Below are positions 30,001 through 36,299 of a stretch of 64,000 nt of DNA, in pieces. Source of the stretch: Platanthera guangdongensis (lineage: Eukaryota > Streptophyta > Magnoliopsida > Asparagales > Orchidaceae); NCBI GenBank assembly GCA_039583875.1, contig CM077149.1:152274416-152338415 (forward strand), in the 5' to 3' direction. Each line of letters begins with the position of its first letter. Positions within the stretch are counted from its first letter, which is position 1. The translations under genes and the position numbers were made by a program. The notes under the pieces are model-generated. The model was given only the letters and a program-made list of their open reading frames with translations, was not told the DNA's origin and ran no database searches.

Positions 30001-32772
30001 GTCAAGTAGTATGACAACACATCTTTTCATTTTGCGATTAGTATGACATCATTTGAAGCATATGACAGCAACCCACCAACTATATTCTCCTGCAATGCAG
30101 ATTGCTACTGACACTGACTTGCAAAACAAATACCAAATAATATTGTAACTCAAAACAAATCTAACAACAAGACAAGCAAAGACTGAAAAATCAAACAGGC
30201 AAGCACAAGAACAACATAATGTTACAGCTAGATGATTTGATCCCATTAAAGTTACACCCTCATCAACAGATTTCATTGGGGGATACAGCATCAAAAAAAC
30301 TTGGATTCAAATATTATGACCATACAAAAACTTGGACAAGGTTGGACCTATCACTTGCTGCCTTGGCTTACCAGCAAGTTTTAAAATCCACAATGATGTT
30401 CTTACATCATTTTTTTTATGTGCGTGCCTACCTGCCGAAAAAGTGCACCAGTCACTAAAACTTTTACACCACGGCATACAACTGCATGAACCCGATGCCA
30501 TTTTAGATAAATAAATTCTCTAGATCCAAGAGAAATCTCAATGACAAATACCAGTGTATTGGGAAGGATTACAGTCAGAAGACAGCACAAGGAGAAGGTA
30601 ACCACCACCACTGACACAACACACCATATAAACTCATCACTCTGTTACGGGCATTCGCTTCTAGTTATCATGTTACGAGTCTTCGTGTCTAGTTTAATTA
30701 ATATAAGTCATTAATGTTTAATTGATAGTTGAGTCAATTAATGTGTCATTAATATTTTGGTTGTTGGAGTTGATTAACGTGTTGTTTGTAATTGAGCCAA
30801 ATAATGTGTGGGTCATTTAATGTACATCATTAATATATTAGTAGATAATTGAGTCTTGTAATCTTATTTAAGTATCCCCTGATAGGATGACTGAAGTTTG
30901 CATGAATTGAAGTCTATTATCTTGTCTCAAGTTATAAGATCACGGTAGATCATGGTAGCTTTCCCTCCAAGAACACCCCACTTAGGCAGCGGCAGTTCCG
31001 GCTCCATAGTATCCACACATCTCCATGTCATCTCTACCGCCGGTCATCTCTCTGACGACGCCATCAACATTCTAAGGCAAGCTCATAACAACTTGGTATC
31101 AGAGCAGTCCAGTAACCCGACCCTCCTCTCGCGCTCCAACCACAATACTTCCTACCGGTATCAAAAACATGTGTGATTTTACGGATCAAATAAGTAAGCT
31201 TACAGAACTGATGAACACTTTTGTGACATTTCAAGCCGCCGTTGACCGTTGAAATTCGACACCAAGAAGCTCGGTCATGACACAAGATTGCCCTTGTTGC
31301 ATTCTCCAATGTATGAAGACAGCTCAACAGTTCTCGCCCCATCCAAAAAAAATCTCTCCACCATTACGACACCAAGTTTGTAGGCCACCACTATGGAGCC
31401 ATTACAAATGACGATTGTTATCCAGCAAGAACCACCATTCATGAACCTGTGGTTCCCATCCTGCGGGCTCATCGAACATCCTCGATCATCTGGGGCCACC
31501 GAGCACCCATGCCCCAACTCTGGTCACTCAGCCACAAGGATCACCGCTACTACACATCGAGTTTGTTTATTTCATCTCTTCGCAAGAAATGATCCCTCGA
31601 TAATATCAACATTGTTCATGTCGTCATTGAGCACGTCAGAGACTCATTGATTGAGGAAGTCTCAATTCAGAAAACATGCTATAAGTGTTTGCTCTAGCAA
31701 GAAATTAAGGAACCGAATAATCAAATTGTTAGAGCCCCATCCGAGCTTGAGGGCAAGCTTGATATGAAAGATGGGTGGGATTTTTAAGTATCCACACCTA
31801 GTTTGGTAGTTAAGTCAATTAATGTGTCATCAATATGTTAGTTGTTAGATTTAATTAATGAGTTATTAGTAATTGAGTCAATAGATGTGATTCTGTCCAG
31901 TTGTGCATCGTGTATATTATAATTTTATTTGATGTTTTAAGGTGATAACAATAGTTCAATGTCAATGTAACAGATGTGCAATGATGTTTTGCAGAGGCGT
32001 ATTATACATTTCCAATATTAAAACAGGGAGTACACAAATGAATATACTACAAAACACATAGACACATAGTTCCACTTATTAGTAAGAGTATTGCAAGTGA
32101 GAGCATTCAACCACAGAGAGTCGTGATTTTTAAAATCATAAGTTAACTCTTGGCGATGCAGAGTATCAACAGATACAATTACCTCCTTCTTCTTCAAGTC
32201 CGCCAATGAACCTTCCAGCAGACGATGGTAATCAGTATAGCCACATATCAGAGCGGATCCCCTCGGACCCATGCCATGCTCTCTGGCTGCCTGATGTTGA
32301 TGAAAGGAATACATTTAATACTAATTTTGGGATTCTGATGGGTGTTTAATCGGGATTCACCTTTGCTGCTGCCATTCGAACAGTCGGGTGAGTACTTAAC
32401 CCTAAGTAATCATTGCCTGAAAAGAGAAGCATCTTCCCGCCTACACACCCATCCTCCTTCCTGCCCTCGCCACCTTCACAAAACGGAAGGAATGAATAAC
32501 TGGCGATGATTAAGTCGAAATGTAAGCAATCGGACATGGAAAAGGGGAAAACCGGAAGGGAGAGGTAGGTCGCGGAGCCACTCCCGGAATGTCTCCTCTT
32601 CCAGCTCGACTTCCACAGAGGTGCGGTCCCAATGCTGTGGCCCGTCGAAGGTTTCGTACTCATCGGACACGTCGCCGGAGCTCGAAAGGACTATGGGTCG
32701 AACGGATCGGAGAAGATTACTGGCGGAGAGAGTGGAGAGCGCCGCATCGACCCAACGATCCCAGTTCTCCAT
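7121..32772 (-). CDS. BIOF: 8-amino-7-oxononanoate (KAPA) synthase, 11 exons
   Basis: PLP enzyme condensing pimeloyl thioester with L-alanine to 8-amino-7-oxononanoate in biotin synthesis. Exons on the minus strand: 32553-32772, 32361-32473, 32183-32290, 29208-29446, 29085-29126, 28846-28933, 28626-28759, 8927-9015, 8228-8378, 7371-7439, 7121-7247. All ten introns are GT-AG and phases agree, giving 459 residues against about 476 in Arabidopsis. Visible hallmarks are SGNDYLGL (about 92-99), [20 protein letters not shown] (His about 194), DDAH (269-272), [11 protein letters not shown] with the PLP lysine at about 303, and [11 protein letters not shown]. The C-terminus is SKL, a canonical peroxisomal signal; plant BIOF is known to be peroxisomal. 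One oddity is S-T-S-C-P-V-P where S-T-A-[IL]-P-V-P is usual. Intron 7 is 19.6 kb of nested transposons. Splice sites are inferred, not confirmed by RNA. Confidence 0.9.
9166..9312. mobile_element. Possible small MITE
   Basis: An AT-rich block begins TAGGCCCTGTTTGATTTG, a start common among plant MITEs, and ends in AGGGCCCTA, whose reverse complement is similar only over the first ~9 bases. No convincing target duplication was seen. It is offered as a weak candidate inside intron 7. Confidence 0.25.
9427..9781 (-). repeat. 3' LTR of the Ale-like element, with internal tandem duplications
   Basis: It matches 19602-19848 but is longer because a 42-bp piece starting GTACTGAAGGGAACAGAGC is repeated at the left end, and a 62-bp piece starting AGTTAGGGAAAGTGGC is repeated at the right end. 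It is read as the 3' LTR because the element runs on the minus strand. Confidence 0.75.
9782..12890 (-). pseudogene. Ale-like copia pol remnant (protease, integrase, RT, RNase H)
   Basis: On the minus strand: the protease motif [12 protein letters not shown] (near 12860), GAG-pre-integrase, the integrase C-terminal part with [18 protein letters not shown] and [15 protein letters not shown] (about 11950-11690), RT with [20 protein letters not shown] (about 11110), [11 protein letters not shown] and [11 protein letters not shown] (YVDD box, about 10700), and RNase H with [11 protein letters not shown] and [13 protein letters not shown] ending in AEILTKP. Stops and frameshifts break the frame repeatedly, so no enzyme is made. 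Confidence 0.75.
12899..13242. mobile_element. hAT-like MITE inserted in the copia protease gene
   Basis: A ~343-bp insert is bounded by GGATCCGG on both sides (12891-12898 and 13243-13250), an 8-bp target duplication typical of hAT elements (a ninth G may also match). The ends are inverted: TACGAAGCACGGATACG on the left and the reverse complement TAGGAAGCACCGGTACGG on the right, followed by repeated CCGTACC-type steps. It encodes nothing recognisable. Inside are a ~31-bp tandem repeat and a CTT microsatellite. Its removal joins two halves of the copia protease coding region. Confidence 0.8.
12983..13174 (+). repeat. Tandem 31-bp repeat and (CTT)n inside the MITE
   Basis: The unit CTGCTCCAGCTCCCGTCGCA plus CGCTCCGACCG recurs about three times with partial copies on both sides, and is followed by about nine CTT triplets (13147-13174). 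These expand the MITE interior and create long spurious open frames in both directions. Confidence 0.85.
13251..13692 (-). pseudogene. Ale-like gag C-terminal remnant with zinc knuckle
   Basis: The minus-strand translation includes the gag tail [20 protein letters not shown], an [11 protein letters not shown] basic stretch and a CCHC knuckle [14 protein letters not shown]. The upstream half of this gag lies at about 18896-19240, beyond the inserted copia element. The frame continues leftward to the MITE at 13242. Confidence 0.7.
13693..13876 (-). repeat. 3' LTR of the young copia element (184 bp)
   Basis: TG...CA termini (TGTAGAAATGG to TTTTCCAACA on the plus strand). It matches 18707-18890 at 183 of 184 positions; the difference is GTGAGACT here against GTGGGACT there. 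Confidence 0.95.
13857..15280 (-). pseudogene. Young copia pol, RT C-terminal part and RNase H
   Basis: From about 15056 leftward an open frame of 399 residues encodes [42 protein letters not shown] (the RT YVDD catalytic box), [14 protein letters not shown], and RNase H with [18 protein letters not shown] and [13 protein letters not shown]. Between 15056 and 15292 the expected RT sequence is present ([30 protein letters not shown]) but contains two in-frame stops and a single-base frame change next to the end of the upstream ORF. The full polyprotein cannot be made from this copy. Confidence 0.85.
15292..17970 (-). CDS. Young copia gag-protease-integrase polyprotein (892 residues, C-terminally broken)
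   Basis: It starts at an ATG (17970) after a GC-rich leader. Domain order: gag with a UBN2-like region (about 30-215), basic RGRGRGGRS and a CCHC knuckle [14 protein letters not shown] (about 262-275), aspartic protease [12 protein letters not shown] (about 342-353), integrase zinc-binding HRRLGH, and the integrase core with [15 protein letters not shown] and [17 protein letters not shown], ending in the linker and the first RT motif. The frame ends at 15292 where RT is disrupted. Products would act in a cytoplasmic virus-like particle. Confidence 0.88.
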   Translation of the reverse strand: MSTSADSVGTAVPPPERTASLQEVRDELRITTISLTGKKNFVEWAHSVRRVLQSKGFLHHLTQTVIGVPTEEWLRNDGRVQIWLLNSLDGESYRLAMYHETAKGMWDELHTLYSGKDSLHHLYDIITALQALDSGGATDLTSFVAQARSLVEAWIHHQPPTLDLAAQRTQKEAVGIAMMMARVPPHLHSVRAHILSSTVTPSFFDVCSMLLKVSPPPDVPGLPSPALVQHAPAPLLPLPPSALGGRSDSRGRGRGGRSRLKCSFCGKDGHLEATCYRKHGRPPRPHASAATTDSASSRTDLDEVRLQLQHLHGLLSRPPASVASAASISNEGIACLSSGTRWILDSGATHHITSVRPPQYLSSPHPKYITVANGASVPVSGCADISLTSSLLLRSALHVPGSPFNLLSVGRLTTDSNYSVTFTSSSFLIQDQQTRTIIGGGRLQNGLYLLDDSPTVLASISSSDWHRRLGHAPLPVLRKALPDVTLPAFRCDTCILGKQPRSSFPPHCTRSSAPFILVHSDIWGPYKFTSISGYRYFLTFIDDYSRMTWLYLLRDRSELPRVFRAFILETRTQFSAPIRTIRTDNAREYTSHTFATLCSEFSILYQTSCPYTPQQNGVAERKNRHLLDVARSLMLQMQVPKPYWHYALSTACFLINRLPSSVLQYATPFSLLFPTTPPFPVPPRVFGCTCYVHRLGPSTDKLDPRATKHIFVGYSRTQKGYVCYSPATRKVTVSADVTFREDIPFFPALDVALRPAPVVRPVIPAPHSSSSLPSLPPLRPPPPVIRVYSRRSPHPVAPLQSASPSGALLPAAPAPVSTAHPMANYVSLHRLSPSLLHFATSLSSVSIPNSLQEALHHPGWRAAMDEEMTALWANQTWVLVPLPPGQHPVGCK
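17981..18206 (+). repeat. GC-rich tandem repeats in the copia leader
   Basis: Units of ~21-22 bp such as GGCGAGCTGGAGGAGGCCGC and GGCGGGCTGGATCAGATCGC recur several times between the gag start and the primer site. They may structure the genomic RNA leader or carry packaging signals; that is inference. Confidence 0.8.
18693..18706 (-). promoter_or_regulatory. Primer-binding site (initiator tRNA-Met)
   Basis: On the minus strand TGGTATCAGAGCCA lies directly against the 5' LTR of the young copia element. This is the standard plant primer site. Confidence 0.95.
18707..18890 (-). repeat. 5' LTR of the young copia element (184 bp)
   Basis: It is the 5' LTR because the element runs leftward. It is followed on the right by the GATCT duplication (18891-18895). 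Confidence 0.95.
18896..19589 (-). pseudogene. Ale-like gag N-terminal half
   Basis: The minus-strand translation 19236-18896 ([57 protein letters not shown]) is the copia gag N-terminal region of the outer Ale-like element, interrupted at the GATCT site by the young copia. Sequence from 19240 to 19589 corresponds to the leader and early gag with stops. Confidence 0.75.
19602..19848 (-). repeat. 5' LTR of the Ale-like element
   Basis: It starts TGAAGGGAACTGAACAAC directly after the tRNA-Met primer site complement (19590-19601) and ends TATCTAATA before TGTAC. It is about 90% similar to the left LTR outside the duplicated segments. Confidence 0.8.
19854..20517. other. Unassigned intronic sequence
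   Basis: No gene or full element is recognised. A 25-base stretch near 20295-20320 (ATTGTATAAGCTG and onward) matches KAPA synthase exon 8 at about 23 of 25 bases. Confidence 0.4.
20620..20802 (+). pseudogene. LINE-derived reverse transcriptase tail fragment
   Basis: The translation reads [18 protein letters not shown], then [19 protein letters not shown] and a final LADRTIVG. This matches the R-G-R-G-R-P-x-K-T-W ... D-R-x-x-W-R tail found at the end of many plant LINE-type or RT-like ORFs. Only the C-terminal ~60 residues remain; the RT core is absent. Confidence 0.55.
20803..21569. other. Unassigned sequence, possibly including a decayed gypsy LTR
   Basis: A Pro/His-rich open stretch (20842-21132) has no recognised family. 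The AT-rich sequence up to about 21560 sits just before a primer-site-like stretch of the gypsy remnant and may be its degenerate 5' LTR. No boundary could be fixed. Confidence 0.35.
21570..22420 (+). pseudogene. Decayed Ty3/gypsy gag remnant
   Basis: It opens with TTTGATATCAAATCACAAGG, a mutated form of the tRNA-Met primer site, and continues with a gag-like region. The clearest part is 22147-22392: [20 protein letters not shown], then [27 protein letters not shown] and FALSYEQS. This matches the plant gypsy gag pattern of KYLPPSY, a V-x-E-Y-x-x-x-F-D segment, R-F-x-x-G-L and A-L-x-Y-E. Stops and frameshifts break the earlier part. It is probably a chromovirus-type element. Confidence 0.6.
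22575..22940. mobile_element. Palindromic foldback element with tRNA-like modules (copy 1)
   Basis: The 366-bp sequence is one long palindrome: it begins TGTTATGGACCGGCTCATTC and ends with the matching complement CCGGTCCATAACA. ACATG flanks both sides (22570-22574, 22941-22945), a likely 5-bp target duplication, although CATG is itself palindromic. From the centre outward each arm reads like a tRNA: a D-arm-like GCTC-AATTGGTGATGT-GAGC (22757-22776, A-box-like), then a T-arm-like GGGGGATCGAGCCCCC (22806-22821, B-box-like). No protein is encoded. It could be a head-to-head tRNA-derived SINE pair inside a foldback transposon. Confidence 0.75.
22946..23388. other. Unassigned AT-rich intronic sequence
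   Basis: No coding region recognised. Short repeated ACAACAATGATAACAC stretches occur at about 23299-23360. Confidence 0.4.
23389..23702 (-). repeat. 3' LTR-like direct repeat of the gypsy derivative
   Basis: TG...CA termini (TGTGAGGGGAGAGG to CCTATAACA). It is preceded on the minus strand by a purine-rich GGGTGGGTGGGA tract. Confidence 0.65.
24641..25340. mobile_element. Composite nested palindrome, two foldback units (copies 2 and 3)
   Basis: Two palindromic units (about 24641-25040 and 25057-25340) are arranged as mirror images around TAAAAGTGCAATTTTA (25041-25056). The left unit contains an inner palindrome centred near 24845, with GGATCAGTTGGTGATGAGAG (A-box-like) and GGGGGATCAATCCCC (B-box-like). 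The right unit has lost that tRNA-like part and keeps the outer arms (GTACGGTCCGC, GGTGGGCTCC-type). The composite starts TGATATAGG and ends CCGCGTCA, with ATAAG on the left and ATAGG on the right as a 4/5 target duplication. Confidence 0.7.
25903..26217 (-). repeat. 5' LTR-like direct repeat of the gypsy derivative
   Basis: It aligns with 23389-23702 over nearly its whole length with many substitutions and a ~16-base gap near the right end. A possible primer-site-like GGCTCAGATACCA lies near 25805, about 85 bp away, so the boundary is uncertain. Confidence 0.55.
26338..27215 (-). repeat. Tandem LTR-like direct repeats (~465 bp unit)
   Basis: Two head-to-tail copies, 26338-26802 and 26803-27215, share CATAATATCAAAGATATTGC / CTATAATATCATAGGTATT starts, a GGTTCAGCRCAACTCAT stretch, AAGTTGAACCGNACGATTTT and GAGATTCAGTTCATTCAT. 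The second begins TGTGACAACCCCCC, an LTR-type start, and is preceded by GATCTGATACTA, a degraded tRNA-Met primer site complement. They could be two LTRs with an almost deleted interior. Confidence 0.6.
27216..27772. other. Unassigned intronic sequence with a primer-site-like motif
   Basis: No gene recognised. AGCTCTGATGCCACC near 27550 resembles the complement of a tRNA-Met primer site, which hints at another eroded LTR element, but no LTR pair was found. Confidence 0.35.
27773..28237. mobile_element. Composite palindromic element with tRNA-like modules (copy 4)
   Basis: Two ~225-bp units, each bounded by TGTTGTGGGCC / GGCCCACAACA-type inverted ends, are arranged as mirror images around TAAAAGTGCACTTTTA (about 27999-28018). 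CATGT flanks both sides (27768-27772, 28238-28242), a perfect 5-bp target duplication. Each unit holds a tRNA-like core: GCTCAGTTGGTGATGAG (A-box-like) followed by GGATTCGAGGCC (B-box-like) and CTCAACAACCTACC. No protein is encoded. Confidence 0.8.
28626..29446 (-). CDS. BIOF: KAPA synthase exons 4-7 (central PLP-binding block)
   Basis: Exon 4 (29208-29446): [29 protein letters not shown] and [13 protein letters not shown]. Exon 5 (29085-29126): a 42-bp exon encoding [13 protein letters not shown]. Exon 6 (28846-28933): [19 protein letters not shown] and FLLVIDD. Exon 7 (28626-28759): [16 protein letters not shown] and [17 protein letters not shown] with the Schiff-base lysine. Introns 4-6 are short (81, 151, 86 bp). 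Split codons join cleanly between exons. Confidence 0.92.
29640..29800 (+). pseudogene. Ty3/gypsy integrase scrap in intron 3
   Basis: In two alternating frames the plus strand encodes WKDMSMNF, then [17 protein letters not shown] and [14 protein letters not shown]. This matches the gypsy integrase core pattern W-x-D-I-S-M-D-F ... V-V-V-D-R-x-S-K-x-A-H-F ... Y-T-A-x-x-V-A-x-x-F. Only about 50 codons survive. Confidence 0.6.
29801..30670. other. Remainder of intron 3 with no recognised element
   Basis: AT-rich sequence on the non-coding strand of the KAPA synthase intron. Short open stretches are not recognisable. Confidence 0.4.
30671..31891 (+). mobile_element. Small gypsy-derived non-autonomous LTR element in intron 3
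   Basis: A 5' LTR-like stretch (30671-31090, starts TGTTACGAG, ends CATAACA) is followed after three bases by a perfect primer site TGGTATCAGAGC (31094-31105). Near the other end the translation [15 protein letters not shown] resembles the gypsy pol tail, followed by a purine tract GAAAGATGGGTGGGA and a truncated 3' LTR copy (about 31781-31891) that matches the 5' LTR over about 110 bp (GTCAATTAATGTGTCATNAATAT). The ~690-bp interior lacks pol domains. Confidence 0.7.
31094..31105 (+). promoter_or_regulatory. Primer-binding site (initiator tRNA-Met)
   Basis: TGGTATCAGAGC, the exact consensus, lies three bases after the LTR end. Confidence 0.85.
32183..32772 (-). CDS. BIOF: KAPA synthase exons 1-3 (N-terminal block)
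   Basis: Exon 1 (32553-32772) starts with [15 protein letters not shown] and contains [18 protein letters not shown]. This N-terminal extension is typical of the plant enzyme, which supports the start. Exon 2 (32361-32473) contains [19 protein letters not shown]. Exon 3 (32183-32290) encodes [19 protein letters not shown] and [13 protein letters not shown]. Introns 1 and 2 are 79 and 70 bp; intron 3 is 2736 bp. Confidence 0.92.
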
Positions 32773-32947
32773 TGGTGCGCTTCTTTTAGCGAGACACCTG
32801 CTACAAGTCAGGATTATTCAAGATTTATGAATTTTAAAAACTTTAAATTAAAATTGATTTCCACAAATTGTTTGCTTTTTTTAACTTATTTAGTTTCATT
32901 TTAAGTATCTAATATTTTTAATCAAAATAGTACATATAGAGAGTGTG
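32773..32947 (-). promoter_or_regulatory. Remaining 5' flank of KAPA synthase
   Basis: Only 175 bp separate the start codon from the start of the upstream copia LTR. The stretch is AT-rich and should include the 5' UTR, and perhaps a core promoter. No clear TATA box was assigned. Further upstream everything visible is retrotransposon. Confidence 0.45.
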
Positions 32948-33083
32948 TGTTAGATATGTTGTAATTTAAGTGTGGTAGTGTTAGTTTAAAGTCACCACGA
33001 GTGTTATGATCATCCTCCCTTGTGCATATATATGTATTTCTTTTGTTCAAGTGTGAATATACAGAAAACATTTTTTACTATCA
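32948..33083 (+). repeat. 5' LTR of the truncated copia element (136 bp)
   Basis: TG...CA termini with the primer site adjacent. There is no second LTR in the window, because the 3' half lies beyond the Tekay insertion. Confidence 0.6.
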
Positions 33084-33099
33084 AGTATCAGAGCTACAA

Positions 33100-34359
33100 A
33101 AAACCTAGCCGCTCTTGCCTTCTTGCCGATCGACAGATCTGGTACTGCTTCCGATCGGCCCTCTTCCTCGATTTCGGATCCGCTACTTCCTTCTTCGCTA
33201 CATCTCCTTCGACAAGGTCTGTTTTCGTCGGCTATCTTCCCCGACCGCCGAACGATCAATCCCGCGGACTGTGCCCCGATCGCTGATTTCGGGTTGTGCA
33301 CCGATTGATCCCGACATGTTGTGCCCTGATCCTGTCCTGCTGCCTCTCATCCATCTTGACGGGTTGTGCACCGATCGATTCTGACGGGCTGTGCACTGAT
33401 CCTGTCATGTTGACTCCTCTTCCACAGTCGCTACTTCCTTTTCTCCCACGGGATCTCGTTTCTGGTTGTTGCTTCCTGATGTCTTCCTTTGTGCTACAGA
33501 CCCCACTCTTGTCGCCTAATCATGTCGGTCTCCTCCACTGCCCTCTGTAGCTGAGGTTGCTTCCAGTCGTCGCTCTTCATCTCTTTCGTCAACCTTCAGA
33601 TTGTACATTTGTTATTTAGATCCAATTCAGAAGATCAGCGTCCTCGACACTCCACAACCTTCTTCTTTGGCTCATCCCGCAGCCCCGGCCTCCTTCATTA
33701 ATCATACTGATGGCATTTAGTACTCATCCTCCTCTGACACCTTCTACAACTCAGTTCAGTGCTTCATGTCGATTGTCTGTCTGCTGTTGCTACTGTCAGT
33801 GTCTTGGTCATGACAAATCTGAGTGTTGCAAGCATAAAAAGACTTAGCAGTCTAGTCAACAGCATGTTCCTGGTGTTCCCTCCGCTCACTTTTCGGCTCC
33901 AGCACAATCTCTCTCTGTATCTGAGCTTGCGCAGCTAATTGCCCAGCAGTTCTTCAAGCAGTTTTCACTACCATGCTCTTCTGCCTCTGTCTTTCAGTCG
34001 GATGCCTCTGCCCTGCAGGTATCTCCTCCTTCGATTAGTTGCTTATCTCTGGAGACTCCTTCCACATGATATATGATGACACTCACCTCTTGTCCCATCA
34101 ACCTGTCTCCCCTGCCCTTAGTATCATGGCGGCAGATGGCACCACTCACCACATTACTAGTCGTGGTCTTCTTCATGCTAGCCATTTTTCATGTTCCTGA
34201 TGTTGATTACATACCCAAGTTATCAATGAACCTTATATCCATTAGCTAACTCACATCTCATGGTTGTCTTATTACTTTTGATGAGTTTGCATGTTGTGTG
34301 CAGGATCGTCTGACTGGGGCACTCCTTGTGGTTGGTTGTCGTCATTGCGGGGTGTATGT
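33100..34359 (+). pseudogene. Copia gag-protease remnant
   Basis: Gag is eroded. The CCHC knuckle is recognisable, then a stop (about 33846), an S/A/Q-rich linker, and the protease active-site region where DSGAS has become SGDS. After that come SIMAADGTTHHITSRG and VPDVDYIPKLSMNLISI, the usual copia stretch before the integrase. Not functional. Confidence 0.65.
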
Positions 34360-36230
34360 TGTCACAACCCACATTTCTCCCACAATGGCGGAATATCAGA
34401 GTAAGGAAAAATGTGCGTCATGATACCACGTCAGTATGGGATAACTGCAGACGCTCAGGCAACACTCCAAATCAACACAAACATAAGATTTAAATGATCA
34501 ATTGAAGAAGTTTAGCTTGGGTTAGACAATCAGATGTATCCCTCGGCTTTGTGGCTCAACAGTTCACAAGGGAGAAAGTAGTTGAACGCAGCGGAAAAAT
34601 ACTATAGTAATCAAATTGGACATCCTACATGAGTCTAACATCTCAAAAAGGAAAACTCATGGTATGCAGTACTCTAAATTTATAATAATAATATCAAAGT
34701 AGTTGGTACGTTATTAGACATAGTGACTTAGAGTTTTAAATCGTGTTATGCATGAAATAATATTAGTTTGTTTTATATTTGAAAATATTTATAGGCATCC
34801 TAGCATAAATCCTTCCCAGAAAGTAAGAACTACTACCATAAGAGTAGACACTAGCAATTAGCAAAATATCCAAGAACAACAATAAATAATCAGTGGGCGT
34901 CAAATACCTGACGCGAACCCACTAAAAGTTCTCAAGTATGAACCAAACAACAAGAGTACCAAAAGCTACCTCGCAAGCATGAAGCACACACAGCAACAAC
35001 ACCACTCAGCCGCACCACCGGCTACAACCCTGCACCTGAGACATTCAAAAGAAGAACACCTCAGCAAACAAAAGTACAAGTGGCAAGATTACAAGTAAAC
35101 AAGTATGAAAATAATTTAACAAAGGAGGATATACCAAACCCAACCCAAGAGAAACAGAAAACTGAAAAAAAAAAACCACAGCACCCATTAGCCAAATTTG
35201 ATCGAGTAGAGAAAGGTTAGCCAATAAATTCATGTGAATTAAAATGCACCAAGTGCGAAAATGAACGAGTCTGAGTATAAACAGCAAGATTTAACAAACT
35301 ATATCATAATCCACTAGGAACCAACTGAGCACGACGGCTCAGAAGAGGGTGGATCATCAACACGTGGTATGACTACATTGCAGGACGGAGAGGGTGACGA
35401 CCTCAAGCGCCCTAAAGCCCAACTCCAGATCCTCAAATGTCTCACAAGCGGCACTGTGGTCAACAACATGGTCAAATCGGGCAAAGCAGACCCAAAAGTC
35501 TAGAACAGGAGAACTAAAGCACACCCCTACTGTGATGATCCACAGAAAGAAGGGGCTCCCAATTGGGTGGGCTATTATCCACACCAACCCTCACATCCCC
35601 AACATCATCATCCAAAATCAGCACAACATCTAAGGATTTCAACACTAACTCGAAAACCAAACCTACAATCGACCTAAAACTAAGCGCAACGCGTCCAACA
35701 CTCAGCGGCGTCAAACAAAATTTACCCTAAAGCGCAAACCTAAAAGATTTAACATCTTATACTCTAAAGAAATGAGGACAATAATATATGACGAAAGTTT
35801 TACCATGAGAACTTAAGGAGAAAACAAATAAAAAGGAGGAAAAGAGCTACTTGTCTTGGTGTTACCAGAGAAAGTCTCCAAATCACACCTCGTCGCAGAT
35901 CGGGACTAAGGGAGACGAGAGAAGTCAAAATCTGAAAAAGAGTGGACGAAATAAAAGTTAGGGCCAAAAATCTGTAACGAAAAAAAAGTTTACGAAACGA
36001 GAAAAGCTTACCACGATTGCGTAGATCTCGCCGAGAGCTTTCCGAATCTATGCTCGGACGAAGATTTCGAGCACCGGAGCTCCGTCGGCGGCGACCTAAA
36101 GGTTCACGAAATCTCACGCTCCGCCATCGCCGTGCTTTCTTTTTATTTCTTCAGTTCTGGTTCGACTCGATGAAGAAGAAGGAGAACCGTCCTAAAGGAA
36201 GGAGTGGTCCGGTTCTAATTCTAAGTATAC

Positions 36231-36232
<2 letters not shown>

Positions 36233-36286
<54 letters not shown>
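36233..36286. repeat. (TA)n microsatellite
   Basis: About 25 uninterrupted TA dinucleotides inside the Tekay LTR. Confidence 0.95.
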
Positions 36287-36289
<3 letters not shown>

Positions 36290-36299
36290 TAAATAGGAA

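Larger units (their letters stand above)
32948..34359 (+). mobile_element. 5' part of a short-LTR Ty1/copia element, truncated by the Tekay LTR
   Basis: A 136-bp LTR (32948-33083, TGTTAGATATG to ACTATCA) is followed at once by a degraded tRNA-Met primer site (AAGTATCAGAGC). A gag remnant follows with knuckle-like CYCQCLGHDKSEC (about 33790-33830), and a protease / GAG-pre-integrase region SGDSFHMIYDD to GALLVVGCRHCGVYVV, with stops and a frame change. The element stops abruptly at 34360 where the Tekay LTR begins. Short LTRs suggest the Ale/Retrofit group. Confidence 0.7.

Noticed and set aside
28626..32772. KAPA synthase as a truncated pseudogene lacking its C-terminus
   Set aside because: The missing exons 8-11 were found at 7121-9015 on the same strand with matching splice phases.
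36017..36292. A 91-codon frame ending in a Tyr-Ile run
   Set aside because: The tail is the translation of the (TA)n microsatellite and the rest is LTR sequence.
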